The translations under genes were made by a program, and so were the position numbers. A DNA stretch of 34,975 nt from Sphaerochaetaceae bacterium (lineage in GTDB: Bacteria > Spirochaetota > Spirochaetia > Sphaerochaetales > Sphaerochaetaceae): the NCBI GenBank assembly GCA_028691695.1, contig JAQUYU010000006.1, positions 1 through 34,975 of the forward strand, read 5' to 3'. Within the stretch, counting starts at the first letter, position 1. Each line of letters starts with the position of its first letter. Below the pieces are notes generated by a model. That model was not told where the DNA came from. It worked only from the letters and a program-made list of their open reading frames with translations, and made no database searches. Below are positions 20,085-29,694 of this stretch, one piece after another.

Positions 20085-20810
20085 ATGTTCAGAAACCGGA
20101 AAGCAGTGCCATTTTCTTTTACCATTCTCTCAACCCTCTATATAATCTATATAGTGGCGCTAGGAGACAGCCGAATGCTCGGGGACGAGATAGGAGGAGA
20201 CCCAGGCGGGATGATCATCCCGCTGATCCTTGGAATCTTCATGCTCGCCTCTTCATTCTATATCTTCCTTACTGACAAGAAGACACAAACAGCAGAGAAG
20301 AAGATGGATCCGGTTGACAGACGGCTTTTTCTAAGCGTCCTGATTATTTCGATACTGTATGCAGCGCTTTCCAGGTTCCTGGGCTTCCTGCTTTCCACTA
20401 GCCTGGCGCTGTATATTCTTGTATTCATAAACCTGAATCTCGGTCTCGGGAAGGACTGCATCAAACCCTTCTTCTTCGGGATGCTGATTTCAGAAGCAGT
20501 CCTTCTGGCGGTGTACACCGTAGGCAGAACCATCACCCGCTCCATGACGATAGCCTCAAGAAACGGATCTCTTTCCGGATTCTTCGCATCGTCAGGAGCG
20601 ATTCTTGCAGTGACAGCAATCGCCGCCGCTGCTCTTGTCTTCATAGCGGTCTTCATAGCAAGGAAGGCTTTGCCTAAGGCAAGTTCGTCTGACAAGGTCA
20701 ACTCGGCTTTCTCGGCTGGAATGATTTCATTGATTTCCACCCAAGCGCTTTATCTGATCTTCAAGCAGCTGTTCCTTGTCAATCTTGTTTCAGGCCTCAT
20801 CGGCTGGTAG
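20085..20810 (+). CDS. Tripartite tricarboxylate transporter small membrane subunit (TctB family)
   Basis: Small multi-TM protein between TctC and TctA. Confidence 0.8.
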   Translation: MFRNRKAVPFSFTILSTLYIIYIVALGDSRMLGDEIGGDPGGMIIPLILGIFMLASSFYIFLTDKKTQTAEKKMDPVDRRLFLSVLIISILYAALSRFLGFLLSTSLALYILVFINLNLGLGKDCIKPFFFGMLISEAVLLAVYTVGRTITRSMTIASRNGSLSGFFASSGAILAVTAIAAAALVFIAVFIARKALPKASSSDKVNSAFSAGMISLISTQALYLIFKQLFLVNLVSGLIGW

Positions 20811-20813
20811 GAG

Positions 20814-22340
20814 GTGGATATGGACTTCTTCATGCAGGGCCTGAGCCAGGTAGCAAACATTCAGACCATTCTGTGGATGGCAATAGGATCGGTGCTTGGA
20901 ATCATCCTTGGCGCCCTTCCAGGACTGACCGCCACAATGGGCATCGCACTAGTGATGCCTATAAGCTTTCATCTTCCAACTGCGACAGGCATGGGCCTGC
21001 TGCTTGCAGTCTACTGCGGAGCCGTCTCAGGCGCATCCATTCCGGCAATCCTGCTGGGAATTCCCGGCAACCCGAATGCGATAGCCACCGTTGAAGATGG
21101 ATTGAAGATGACGAAGAAGGGAAAAGCCGGGCAGGCGCTCGGCGGAGCCGTGGTGGCTTCATTCATCGGAGGAATCGGGTCACTGCTCTGCCTCGTCTTC
21201 TTCTCCCCTCTCATTGCCAAGGCAACTCTTGCCTTCGGACCGGCAGAAAAGACCACTCTTGCCCTTGTGGGTCTTGTAATCATAGCCTCGGTTTCGGGCA
21301 AGTCCGTTCTCAAGGGACTGTTCATGGGCGCTCTTGGAATGGCTCTTTCCCTGATCGGCACTGACTCATTCAGCGGTGCACTGCGCATACCGTTTGCAAG
21401 CATTCTCGGCCACACCCCGCTTACAAAGGGGCTCGATCTGACAAGCAGCCTCATCGGACTCTATGGAATCTCGCAGGTGCTGCTTTCGGCCGAGCATCTG
21501 ACCAAGCCTGCGGCAGAGATCCCTGATGTGAAGATCGATCACATATTCCCGTCGTTCAGAAAGGTCTGCTCGATGTGGAAGATCATCCTCGCCAGCCTCG
21601 GAATCGGCACCATCATAGGGGCGATTCCAGGAACAGGCGCTTCAATTGCAGTATTCATGGCCCACGATACGGCCAGAACCATAACAAATGCTTCCAATGG
21701 AAAGCTTGAGGAATTAGGAACCGGATGCCTTGAGGGCGTGTTCGCCCCGGAAGTGGCAAACAATGCAGTCACAGGCGGCGCATTGATTCCTGCTCTTTCA
21801 CTTGGAATCCCGGGCGACAGCGCAACAGCGGTCCTCATCGGTGCCCTGATGGTAAAGGGAGTGAATCCTGGATTCCAGCTTTTTTCCCAGAACATGAGCC
21901 TTGTGTATGCAATCTTCATCACAATGTTCATTGCCAATCTGTTCATGGCAGTATTCCAGCTGGCCGGAGTAAGGCTTTATCCGAAGATACTCAAGGTTCC
22001 TGAGAAGATCCTCATGCCTCTGGTACTGATGCTCAGCTTCATCGGAGCATATGCAATTGCCGGCCAGGCGACAAGCGTCGGAATCTTCAACATGGGCGTA
22101 GCCCTTGCAATGGGAATCCTCGGCTACTTCTGCAAGAAGAACGGATACCCATTCTCGCCTCTGGTGCTCGGGCTCATTCTCGGAAGCATGTTCGAAGAGA
22201 ACTTCCGACGGGCCGTGAAGCTTGCCGGTGGCAATTACATGACATTCTTCACAAAGCCGATCTGCATCGTGTTCATAGCATTCGCAGTGTTTTCTGTCGT
22301 ATTCCCAATCATACGCAGCAGGAAGAAGGCATCAAAATGA
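20814..22340 (+). CDS. Tripartite tricarboxylate transporter large membrane subunit (TctA family)
   Basis: GALPGLTATMGIALVMPISFHLPTATGMGLLLAVYCGAVSGASIPAILLGIPGNPNAIAT. Confidence 0.95.
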   Translation: MDMDFFMQGLSQVANIQTILWMAIGSVLGIILGALPGLTATMGIALVMPISFHLPTATGMGLLLAVYCGAVSGASIPAILLGIPGNPNAIATVEDGLKMTKKGKAGQALGGAVVASFIGGIGSLLCLVFFSPLIAKATLAFGPAEKTTLALVGLVIIASVSGKSVLKGLFMGALGMALSLIGTDSFSGALRIPFASILGHTPLTKGLDLTSSLIGLYGISQVLLSAEHLTKPAAEIPDVKIDHIFPSFRKVCSMWKIILASLGIGTIIGAIPGTGASIAVFMAHDTARTITNASNGKLEELGTGCLEGVFAPEVANNAVTGGALIPALSLGIPGDSATAVLIGALMVKGVNPGFQLFSQNMSLVYAIFITMFIANLFMAVFQLAGVRLYPKILKVPEKILMPLVLMLSFIGAYAIAGQATSVGIFNMGVALAMGILGYFCKKNGYPFSPLVLGLILGSMFEENFRRAVKLAGGNYMTFFTKPICIVFIAFAVFSVVFPIIRSRKKASK

Positions 22341-23071
22341 AGATTGTCTTCTTCGGAAACAGCGGTGGAATCCAAGGCAGCTCTGGGGGCAACACTTCAT
22401 TCGCAGTGCACACCGGCCAGTCTCTGGTGCTTGTCGACTCCAGCGGATCGCCGCTTGAGAACCTTGCACACTCCGCTCTGAACCCAGAGCTCATAGATGC
22501 CCTGCTTCTCACCCACTCGCACATCGACCACATCTATGCCTTGCCGTCTCTGATCCACAATCTATGGCTCAGCGGGCGTTCCAGGACGCTTGCAATCCAT
22601 TCGAACCGAGAGACTCTTGCAAAGGCATCCGAGATCATCGACGTTTTCGGCCTCAGGCAGAAGAAGGCAATGTTCCCGATTGAGCTGAATGAATGCACGG
22701 ATTCGAGCTTTGAAATAAAGGATCTTCGAATCACACCGTTCCCTGTGAACCATCTTGTGCCTGCCACTGGATTCGTATTCGATGATGGCAGCAGCCGCAT
22801 CGCCTGCTTTGCCGACTGCAACAGCAGCACTCCGATTCCTGACGCAGCCAGATCATGCAGCCTTATGGTCCACGAAGCAGGAATCGGGGGCAAGCCGGAC
22901 CACAGCAGCGGGAGAGAAGCAGGACTCGCAGCAAAGGAAGCAGGAGCGCTTGAGCTGCTTCTCGTTCATCTGCCACAGAGCCCGGAGCTTCGTGCCAGGA
23001 TACTATCAGATGCACGTTCTGTCTTCAGGAACACCGGAATCCCCGTTTTATTCAAGGAGATTGAAATATGA
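22337..23071 (+). CDS. MBL-fold metallo-hydrolase
   Basis: LLLTHSHIDHIYALPSL metal motif; 4-nt ATGA overlap with tctA. Confidence 0.88.
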   Translation: MKIVFFGNSGGIQGSSGGNTSFAVHTGQSLVLVDSSGSPLENLAHSALNPELIDALLLTHSHIDHIYALPSLIHNLWLSGRSRTLAIHSNRETLAKASEIIDVFGLRQKKAMFPIELNECTDSSFEIKDLRITPFPVNHLVPATGFVFDDGSSRIACFADCNSSTPIPDAARSCSLMVHEAGIGGKPDHSSGREAGLAAKEAGALELLLVHLPQSPELRARILSDARSVFRNTGIPVLFKEIEI

Positions 23072-24600
23072 AAACTCAGGAACTTGACCTTGGAATGTTC
23101 AAGGCCTTCGATATCCGTACACGCGATGAGCTTCTGCCGGACCAGAACGCAAGCCGCCTGATGGAAGCTCTTGCCTTCTATTTTCTGGCCAAGCCCAGAT
23201 GCTCCTCGGTAGTTCTAGGCCGAGATGCACGCCTTGGGGTTCCGCATCTCATGCAGATGGCTGCCGATATCTTCACATCATACGGCATCGATGTGATTCT
23301 GAACCCGCTTCAGATCTCGACATGCCAGTTCTACTATTCATGCATGCAGAACCCAGGCTCTGCTGGGATCATGTTCACCGCCAGCCACAATCCAGGCTCG
23401 TATGTCGGCCTCAAGATAGTTATACCGCCGATGATTCCACTTTCGCTTGGAAACGGAATCGAAGACATCAGACAGCTTTACAAGGAAGGCAGGAAGCCAT
23501 CTCATGCCGCTTCTCATGGCAGGATCATCATCGCCCGCTATCTTGACAGCTTCATCGACTACTCCCTTTCTCTGGCAGGAGTGAAGAAGGACTCGCTCAA
23601 GTCTCTTTCGCTATGCCTCGATTTCCTTTCGGGAGCAGCTGGCACCGAGATCACCGAAGCCCTGCAGTTTGCAGGAGCCTCTGTTCTTCCAAGGAATCTC
23701 ATCCCTGACGGCAGGTTCCCGTCAGGCGACCCTAATCCGATTGTGATAAGCTCGATAAAGCCTGCATGGGACGCGATAAAGAACGGAAGCTTCGACTTCG
23801 GACTTGCCTTCGATGGAGACGGAGACCGGATGGACTTCATAACAGGACGCGGGGAACAGCTTGCACCGTCATTCAACTTCTCGATCATCCTTCCGAGGCT
23901 GACCAAGCTGTTCAGGCCTCTTTTCCCACGATGCTCCGTCTATTCCGACGTGAAGGTGAATCCCCTTGCCCTGTCTCTTCAGGCTGCCGCAGCGGACGTT
24001 CAGATCATCCGAAACGGACATTCGTTCATCAAGGAAGCTCTTCGCGAGAGGCAGAAGGAAGGCTGCATTGCAGCGTGCGAGGAAAGCGCCCATTACTACA
24101 TGAACTTCCCATACGACATCAATGATTTCTCGAAAGGCTTCGCCGCAGCCGAGAACACCCTGTTCTTCTCCCTTCTCACATCGCGCTCGTTCTCTGAGAA
24201 CCCTGAGGCCTACAGCCTTGCAAAGTCACAGCAAGACCATACTTTCCGCGCAAGGGAATGGCCGGTCCATTTCAATGAGAAAGCAGACATGGAGCATGCG
24301 CTTGCCGATGTCAAGGCCGAGTTCAGCAGCCGCGGCCTTGCGATCTTCGAAAAGACAGCGGACGGACGCAGCCTGGATTCGGTTCTGATGCGGAGCGGAA
24401 TTCCTGAGATCATAACTGAAGACACCGATCTTTCAGGCAGCTGGTATCAGGTGGTTCAGAGAATAAGCCGCAGCGAAGACAACATCGCACGCTGGGAGGT
24501 CACTGGTTCGAGCCAGGACATGGTGGATGAAGCAAGGATTGCCATATGCAAGGTGATTGACAGCTATGCCGATTCGGGCAAAGCTCAGTACGTGAGCTAA
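23068..24600 (+). CDS. Phosphomannomutase/phosphoglucomutase family protein
   Basis: FKAFDIRT, MFTASHNPGSYVGLKI, LAFDGDGDRMDFI. Confidence 0.93.
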   Translation: MKTQELDLGMFKAFDIRTRDELLPDQNASRLMEALAFYFLAKPRCSSVVLGRDARLGVPHLMQMAADIFTSYGIDVILNPLQISTCQFYYSCMQNPGSAGIMFTASHNPGSYVGLKIVIPPMIPLSLGNGIEDIRQLYKEGRKPSHAASHGRIIIARYLDSFIDYSLSLAGVKKDSLKSLSLCLDFLSGAAGTEITEALQFAGASVLPRNLIPDGRFPSGDPNPIVISSIKPAWDAIKNGSFDFGLAFDGDGDRMDFITGRGEQLAPSFNFSIILPRLTKLFRPLFPRCSVYSDVKVNPLALSLQAAAADVQIIRNGHSFIKEALRERQKEGCIAACEESAHYYMNFPYDINDFSKGFAAAENTLFFSLLTSRSFSENPEAYSLAKSQQDHTFRAREWPVHFNEKADMEHALADVKAEFSSRGLAIFEKTADGRSLDSVLMRSGIPEIITEDTDLSGSWYQVVQRISRSEDNIARWEVTGSSQDMVDEARIAICKVIDSYADSGKAQYVS

Positions 24601-24614
24601 AAAGGAGTCAGCAG

Positions 24615-25379
24615 ATGGGAAACTGGAACACATTCGGAAGGCAGCAGGAAATCCTGGCCGCTCTTTCTGCAAAGAAGGTCCTTGCCGTCTCTGAGATGGC
24701 CCGCGACTTCAATGTTTCAGAGGTCACGATCCGAAGCGACCTTGACACTCTTTCCAAGAGGGGTCAGCTGGTGCGGACGCACGGAGGTGCCGTCCTTCCG
24801 GAGGATACGGCCAATTCAAGGTTCTTCTCAAGCACCATCAACGAAAACAGAGACATCAAGACAGCTCTTGCAAACGAAGCCGCCGCAATGGTTCATGACG
24901 GTGACACCGTGATAATCGACAGCGGAAGCACAATGGCAATACTGGCTTCTCTGCTTCACCGCAAGAAGATCACTGTACTGACCAACAGCCTTCCAGCAGT
25001 CTCTGAGCTTGCCTCGGATGAGGGCATCGAGCTGATGGTAATCGGCGGATCGTTCAGGCGCAGCGTCCTTGCAGCAGTAGGCGACTTCTCTTCTGAGATG
25101 CTCCGCTCGATCAATGCCGACATCCTGTTCATGGGGTGCACTTCATTCGACAGCTCAAGAGGCATTTCCTGCCCGAACCTAAACGAGAAGATCACCAAGC
25201 GCCTGATGATCGATGCAAGCCGCAAGGTCTGCGTAGTCGCCGACTGCTCCAAGAGCAACCGCACATCACTCTACCAGGTGGCTTCATGGAAGGAGATCGA
25301 CTGCTTCATCACTGACAGCATATCAGACAGTGACAGAAAGAAGCTGGAAGCCAGCTCAGTGAAGGTCATATGCACATAG
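24615..25379 (+). CDS. DeoR/GlpR-family transcriptional regulator
   Basis: [61 protein letters not shown]. Confidence 0.93.
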   Translation: MGNWNTFGRQQEILAALSAKKVLAVSEMARDFNVSEVTIRSDLDTLSKRGQLVRTHGGAVLPEDTANSRFFSSTINENRDIKTALANEAAAMVHDGDTVIIDSGSTMAILASLLHRKKITVLTNSLPAVSELASDEGIELMVIGGSFRRSVLAAVGDFSSEMLRSINADILFMGCTSFDSSRGISCPNLNEKITKRLMIDASRKVCVVADCSKSNRTSLYQVASWKEIDCFITDSISDSDRKKLEASSVKVICT

Positions 25380-26191
25380 GCTGCCATCTCTCAACTTCCG
25401 ATGGATTCCTTGCGATGGGACAGACCGCATTATCGATAGGGGCGGATACTTTCCAGTTCTTCACCCGCAATCCACGTGGCAGCCGTGCCCGCCAGATTGA
25501 TCCGGATGATGCGCAGGCTCTTATGGATTTCATGAAAGAGCATCGGTTTGCCAGGATCATAGCCCATGCTCCCTATACGCTCAATCCCTGCTCAATTGAT
25601 GAGCGCACCCGTCAGTTTGCCCTTGATACGATGAAGGATGACCTGCAGCGGATGGAATTCACTCCTTTTCAGCTGTACAACTTCCACCCTGGCAGCCATA
25701 CCGGGCAGGGAATCGAGAAGGGAATCGAAGAGATCACCAAGCTTCTGAACTCCATCATCACGCAAGCTCAGTCCACAACCGTCCTTCTTGAGACAATGGC
25801 TGGAAAGGGAACGGAGGTCGGAAGCCGGTTCGAGGAGCTACAAGCCATAATTGATGGCGTTGAATTGAAGGACAAGATCGGTGTCTGCATGGACACATGC
25901 CACATATTCGATGCAGGATATGACATCCGTGACAACTGGAATGGAGTGCTATCGGAGTTTGACAGGATCATTGGAATCGGGAATCTCAAGGCAGTGCACC
26001 TCAACGACAGCATGAACGGCCTTGGCTCTCACAAGGACAGGCACCAGAAGATCGGGGAAGGCAGCATAGGGCTTGAAGCCCTGAGGCGGATAGCACGCAC
26101 CCCGGAGCTTTCAGGGCTGCCTTTCTGCCTTGAGACCCCGAATGACCTTGATGGGTATCGCAGGGAGATAGAGATGCTGTCAGCGCAGTGA
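25370..26191 (+). CDS. nfo: Endonuclease IV
   Basis: [21 protein letters not shown]-like [28 protein letters not shown]; overlaps the DeoR gene by 10 nt. Confidence 0.93.
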   Translation: MHIGCHLSTSDGFLAMGQTALSIGADTFQFFTRNPRGSRARQIDPDDAQALMDFMKEHRFARIIAHAPYTLNPCSIDERTRQFALDTMKDDLQRMEFTPFQLYNFHPGSHTGQGIEKGIEEITKLLNSIITQAQSTTVLLETMAGKGTEVGSRFEELQAIIDGVELKDKIGVCMDTCHIFDAGYDIRDNWNGVLSEFDRIIGIGNLKAVHLNDSMNGLGSHKDRHQKIGEGSIGLEALRRIARTPELSGLPFCLETPNDLDGYRREIEMLSAQ

Positions 26192-26272
26192 GACAAGCTG
26201 CCTGCTGCTCAAGGCACTCGTATATCTTCAGGATGAGGCCGCCATCTGAATTGTACAGCGATGCGGCAATTG

Positions 26273-27244
26273 TCAGGCTTTTCTCTTGAGCTCCAGAAAT
26301 GATTCAAGCGGATCGGCGAATCCCGGAGCGAACGGCTGATCACGGTTGAAATCAGGAATCCACATCGTATCCTTCTCAAAGCCAGCCTGCTCACCGAACT
26401 CCTGATAGAAGCCGTTCTCGATGTCCAGATCGTCAAGGCGCTGCATCAGTGCATCATATTCGGCACGTGTCATAGGCGCAAGGCCTTTCTCCCCATGCGG
26501 GGGAACGAACTGCACCATCAGAGACAGGTAGCTCATGTCCTTGTACAGAGCTGCATACCAGTCAAGGAAATCAAATGTGGCATCCAGCGTTCCAGGGAAT
26601 ACAAGATGACGCACAAGGACGCCGTAAAGCCGCCCCTTTCGCAGGAATGTCCTCGGATAGCGTGACTTCAGGAATTCCATCACAGGCACTATTGCCCGCG
26701 CATAATCCGCCTTGCCGCAGAACTCAGAGGCCACCGATGGGCTAAGGGTCTTAACATCAATCATATAGAGGTCAATGTATGGATCGATGATCTTCAGGAC
26801 CTCTGGATTCTCATAGCCAGAGGTATTATAGACGATCGGGAGCTTCAGGCCGTCCCTTCTTGCCTGGACGAGGGCTGGGATCACCGATGGAAGGAAGTGC
26901 GAAGATGTGACGAGATTGATGCTGGCAGCACCTTGATCCTGAAGATCGCTCATCAGGCGCGCAAGCGTCGGTGCGTCCACTTCGATGCCCGGAGAATCAA
27001 TTCCAGAGCAGGAAATCTGATAGTTCTGGCAATAACGGCAATGAAGAGTGCATCCATTGAAGAACAGCATCCCAGAGCCTTTCTTTCCGGATACCGGAGG
27101 CTCTTCTCCTCTATGAAGGCCTGCCCATGAAAGACGCATCCTATCGGTTGACAGGCAAGCTCCGAGCTCGCCTCGGGTGCGGTTCACCTTGCAGCGGTTC
27201 GGGCACAGTTCGCATGATTCATACAGCTTTTCCAGTTCTTCCAT
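26273..27244 (-). CDS. Radical SAM protein, PflA/PflX-like (COG1313-type)
   Basis: CELCPNRCKVNRTRGELGACL plus CTLHCRYCQNYQIS (CX3CX2C). Confidence 0.88.
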   Translation of the reverse strand: MEELEKLYESCELCPNRCKVNRTRGELGACLSTDRMRLSWAGLHRGEEPPVSGKKGSGMLFFNGCTLHCRYCQNYQISCSGIDSPGIEVDAPTLARLMSDLQDQGAASINLVTSSHFLPSVIPALVQARRDGLKLPIVYNTSGYENPEVLKIIDPYIDLYMIDVKTLSPSVASEFCGKADYARAIVPVMEFLKSRYPRTFLRKGRLYGVLVRHLVFPGTLDATFDFLDWYAALYKDMSYLSLMVQFVPPHGEKGLAPMTRAEYDALMQRLDDLDIENGFYQEFGEQAGFEKDTMWIPDFNRDQPFAPGFADPLESFLELKRKA

Positions 27245-27248
27245 TTCG

Positions 27249-27277
27249 TTGACCTTTACAGGGTAATATACCATAAT
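27249..27277 (+). promoter_or_regulatory. Promoter of patatin-like gene
   Basis: TTGACC-17 bp-CATAAT, ending 8 nt before ATG 27286. Confidence 0.55.
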
Positions 27278-27285
27278 CCTTGATT

Positions 27286-28386
27286 ATGAGAAATCCGAAA
27301 ACACCTTCAATTGAACAAATCGAGCCAAAGGATGAGCTTGCCCTTCCGGCAAGCGAGAAGAAGGACGTCTTCATCCTGTCCCTCGATGGGGGCGGAATGA
27401 GAGGACTCATCTCTACGGCGGTGGTATCAGGGTTTATCCAGATACTCAAGGAGAAAGGATTCGAAAGAACCATTCCGGAAGCCTTCGACATGGTCGCCGG
27501 CACTTCAACCGGCGGTCTGATTGCAACTGCGCTCACCTGCCCTTCGATGCTGGGACGGACTGCTGAGCAGGGACCGGCTCTTGCAAGCGCAGATCAGCTT
27601 TCGAATATCTATCTTCTTTACGGCAATGATATTTTCTCCGAGGCCGTTCCATCGATTCTCAATGCAGTCTCTGACAAGTATTCGCCGCGGAAGTTCGAAA
27701 GCCTGCTTCAGCTCTGGTATGGAAGCACTATGTTCTCAAGCTGCGTGATCCCGACGCTTGTGATGGGCTACAATGCCACTTCGGGGCTTCCGTTTCCAAT
27801 GGCAAGCACCGAGAACCGGACGCTTTATTCCTGGGAAGTCAGCAGGGCAACTTCAGCCGCACCTACTTATTTCCCGCCATTCCAGCTCGGCAACCAGCTT
27901 ATAGTCGACGGCGGGGTCATTGCGAACAACCCCAGCCTTTATGCCTACAGGTATGCCCGCACGCTCTGGCCCAAGTGCCGCAGGATCCATATCCTGTCGG
28001 TCAGCACATGCGGAGCAATCTACAGGTACCAGTCCATGGCGACATACGGGATCTCGAGCTGGACTTCGGTGTACAAGGTATATGCATCGGCTCAGCAGCA
28101 GACTGCCGACGAGATGATGGAATGCCTTCCCGATGCTGACTACGTGAGAATATACAAGGAACTGAAAGACAAGATAGACATGGATGACACAAGCGAAGAG
28201 ACGCTGCTTCGGCTTCAGCAGTCCGGAAATGATCTTCTTAAGCAGTTCAGGCCAGCTCTTGAAGCTTTCGCCGACCGCTTGATTGCAGTCAAGGATCCTT
28301 CACGCAACGAACCTGAGCCATCGATGGAGCCCATACAGAAACGGCTTTCGTTCATCCAGAGACTCAGAAGCTGGGTCAAGAGGTAA
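27286..28386 (+). CDS. Patatin-like phospholipase
   Basis: LSLDGGGMRGLIS oxyanion motif, AGTSTGG nucleophile elbow, VDGGVIANNP Asp motif. Confidence 0.9.
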   Translation: MRNPKTPSIEQIEPKDELALPASEKKDVFILSLDGGGMRGLISTAVVSGFIQILKEKGFERTIPEAFDMVAGTSTGGLIATALTCPSMLGRTAEQGPALASADQLSNIYLLYGNDIFSEAVPSILNAVSDKYSPRKFESLLQLWYGSTMFSSCVIPTLVMGYNATSGLPFPMASTENRTLYSWEVSRATSAAPTYFPPFQLGNQLIVDGGVIANNPSLYAYRYARTLWPKCRRIHILSVSTCGAIYRYQSMATYGISSWTSVYKVYASAQQQTADEMMECLPDADYVRIYKELKDKIDMDDTSEETLLRLQQSGNDLLKQFRPALEAFADRLIAVKDPSRNEPEPSMEPIQKRLSFIQRLRSWVKR

Positions 28387-28391
28387 CGCAG

Positions 28392-28787
28392 ATGCATCCA
28401 AAGCAGGCGGCCCTTGAAGAGACCATGGCAATCATGTGCTCTGACCTCGACAACTATCTGGAAGACATGTACGGAACTGAATTCACCATCCATCCTAACA
28501 GACCGATGCGTGGCAGAGCGGCAAATCCGAGCTATGACGGACTGTTCTCCACTGGAACGATGTTCACACTTGGGTATGGATCGAAATATGGCAGAGGCTA
28601 CATCATTGACATGGAAATAAGGTCTCTAGAATCGATTCCAGCTGAGAAACGCAGGGAAATCGAAGAAACTGGGGTATCGTTTCTAAGAGAAAGGCTGACC
28701 AGCTACTTCCCTGAAAGGAAGCTTGAAATCGTGCGGGACGGAAGCGTATGGAAGCTCGTCGGGGATTTCATGCTTGGAGAAGTCTAG
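28392..28787 (+). CDS. Conserved-looking hypothetical protein, co-oriented 5 nt downstream of patatin gene
   Basis: Intact ORF with appropriate spacing; no family recognised. Confidence 0.7.
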   Translation: MHPKQAALEETMAIMCSDLDNYLEDMYGTEFTIHPNRPMRGRAANPSYDGLFSTGTMFTLGYGSKYGRGYIIDMEIRSLESIPAEKRREIEETGVSFLRERLTSYFPERKLEIVRDGSVWKLVGDFMLGEV

Positions 28788-29644
28788 CGCGACTTCATCC
28801 ATAGCGAAGTGCAGATCCCGTGACGGCGCTCGAAACCCGCCTTGGAAGTAAGCTCAATGCAGCGCCTGGTTTCCTTGCCGGCAGTCTCGACAGCTGACTT
28901 GAAGCTGTCTCCGTGAAGGATTGATGAAACCATAACAGAGCAGAAGAAATCACCGCTTCCGGGAAGGCTCTCCGGTTCCTTTGGATGCGAATACACCCAC
29001 AGCTGGCCGTCATCATGCGAAAGGCATGCGATGTTGCAAAGCTCCCTGCGCTTGTCGGAAAAGCAGACTCCTGTCATGGCAATGTCCGCCTGAGGGGCAA
29101 GCTCATGAAGCTTGCACAGAACATTCTCCACAGTGCTGTCATCCGGTGTCTCTTCATATGGCGTCTTGGAAAGCAGGCAGCCCTCGGTCCAGTTTGGCTT
29201 GATGACATCGGCATCCTGCACAAGAAGGCTCACCGCTTCGATCATCTCGTCATCGAAGCTGCTGTAAAGCTTGCCGTAATCCCCCAGAACGGGATCGACT
29301 GCAATCAAGGCATCGGTCCTGGCAAGAGACTTGAGGTTCTTCACTGAATAGGCAAGCTGAGGGGTCGAGAGGAAGCCAGAATACAGGCAGTCGAACTTGA
29401 GCTGCTCCGCTTTCAGGCATGAGGCGATTCGCCTTGTGCTTTCCAGCAGATCGTGCTGGTAGTAATCATCGAAGCCGTCAATCTGAGACGAAAGGACTGC
29501 CGCTGGAAGCGGGCAGACTTCGACGCCAAGCTCTTCCATCACTGGAATGACAACGGTGAGCGAGCTTTTCGCATAAGTGCAGATATCATGCACTGCAAGG
29601 CAAAGGGGCGGTTTCTTTATTGCATCGGCCAATGGACGTTTCAT
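28784..29644 (-). CDS. PfkB/pyridoxal (pyridoxamine) kinase-like protein
   Basis: LAVHDICTYAKSSLTVVIPVMEELG, AVDPVLGDYGKLY, IKPNWTE, SLPGSGDFFCSVM. Confidence 0.82.
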   Translation of the reverse strand: MKRPLADAIKKPPLCLAVHDICTYAKSSLTVVIPVMEELGVEVCPLPAAVLSSQIDGFDDYYQHDLLESTRRIASCLKAEQLKFDCLYSGFLSTPQLAYSVKNLKSLARTDALIAVDPVLGDYGKLYSSFDDEMIEAVSLLVQDADVIKPNWTEGCLLSKTPYEETPDDSTVENVLCKLHELAPQADIAMTGVCFSDKRRELCNIACLSHDDGQLWVYSHPKEPESLPGSGDFFCSVMVSSILHGDSFKSAVETAGKETRRCIELTSKAGFERRHGICTSLWMKSR

Positions 29645-29650
29645 GTGGAT

Positions 29651-29679
29651 ATTTTAGTCAAAATGACGGATAATTACAA
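29651..29679 (-). promoter_or_regulatory. Promoter of pyridoxal-kinase-like gene
   Basis: Minus strand TTGTAA-17 bp-TAAAAT, ending 6 nt before ATG. Confidence 0.55.
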
Positions 29680-29694
29680 TAAAGGAAGGATTCA

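Noticed and set aside
24505-24520. GGTTCGAGCC-like tRNA T-arm string
   Set aside because: Lies in the phosphohexomutase coding sequence; no acceptor/anticodon arms around it.
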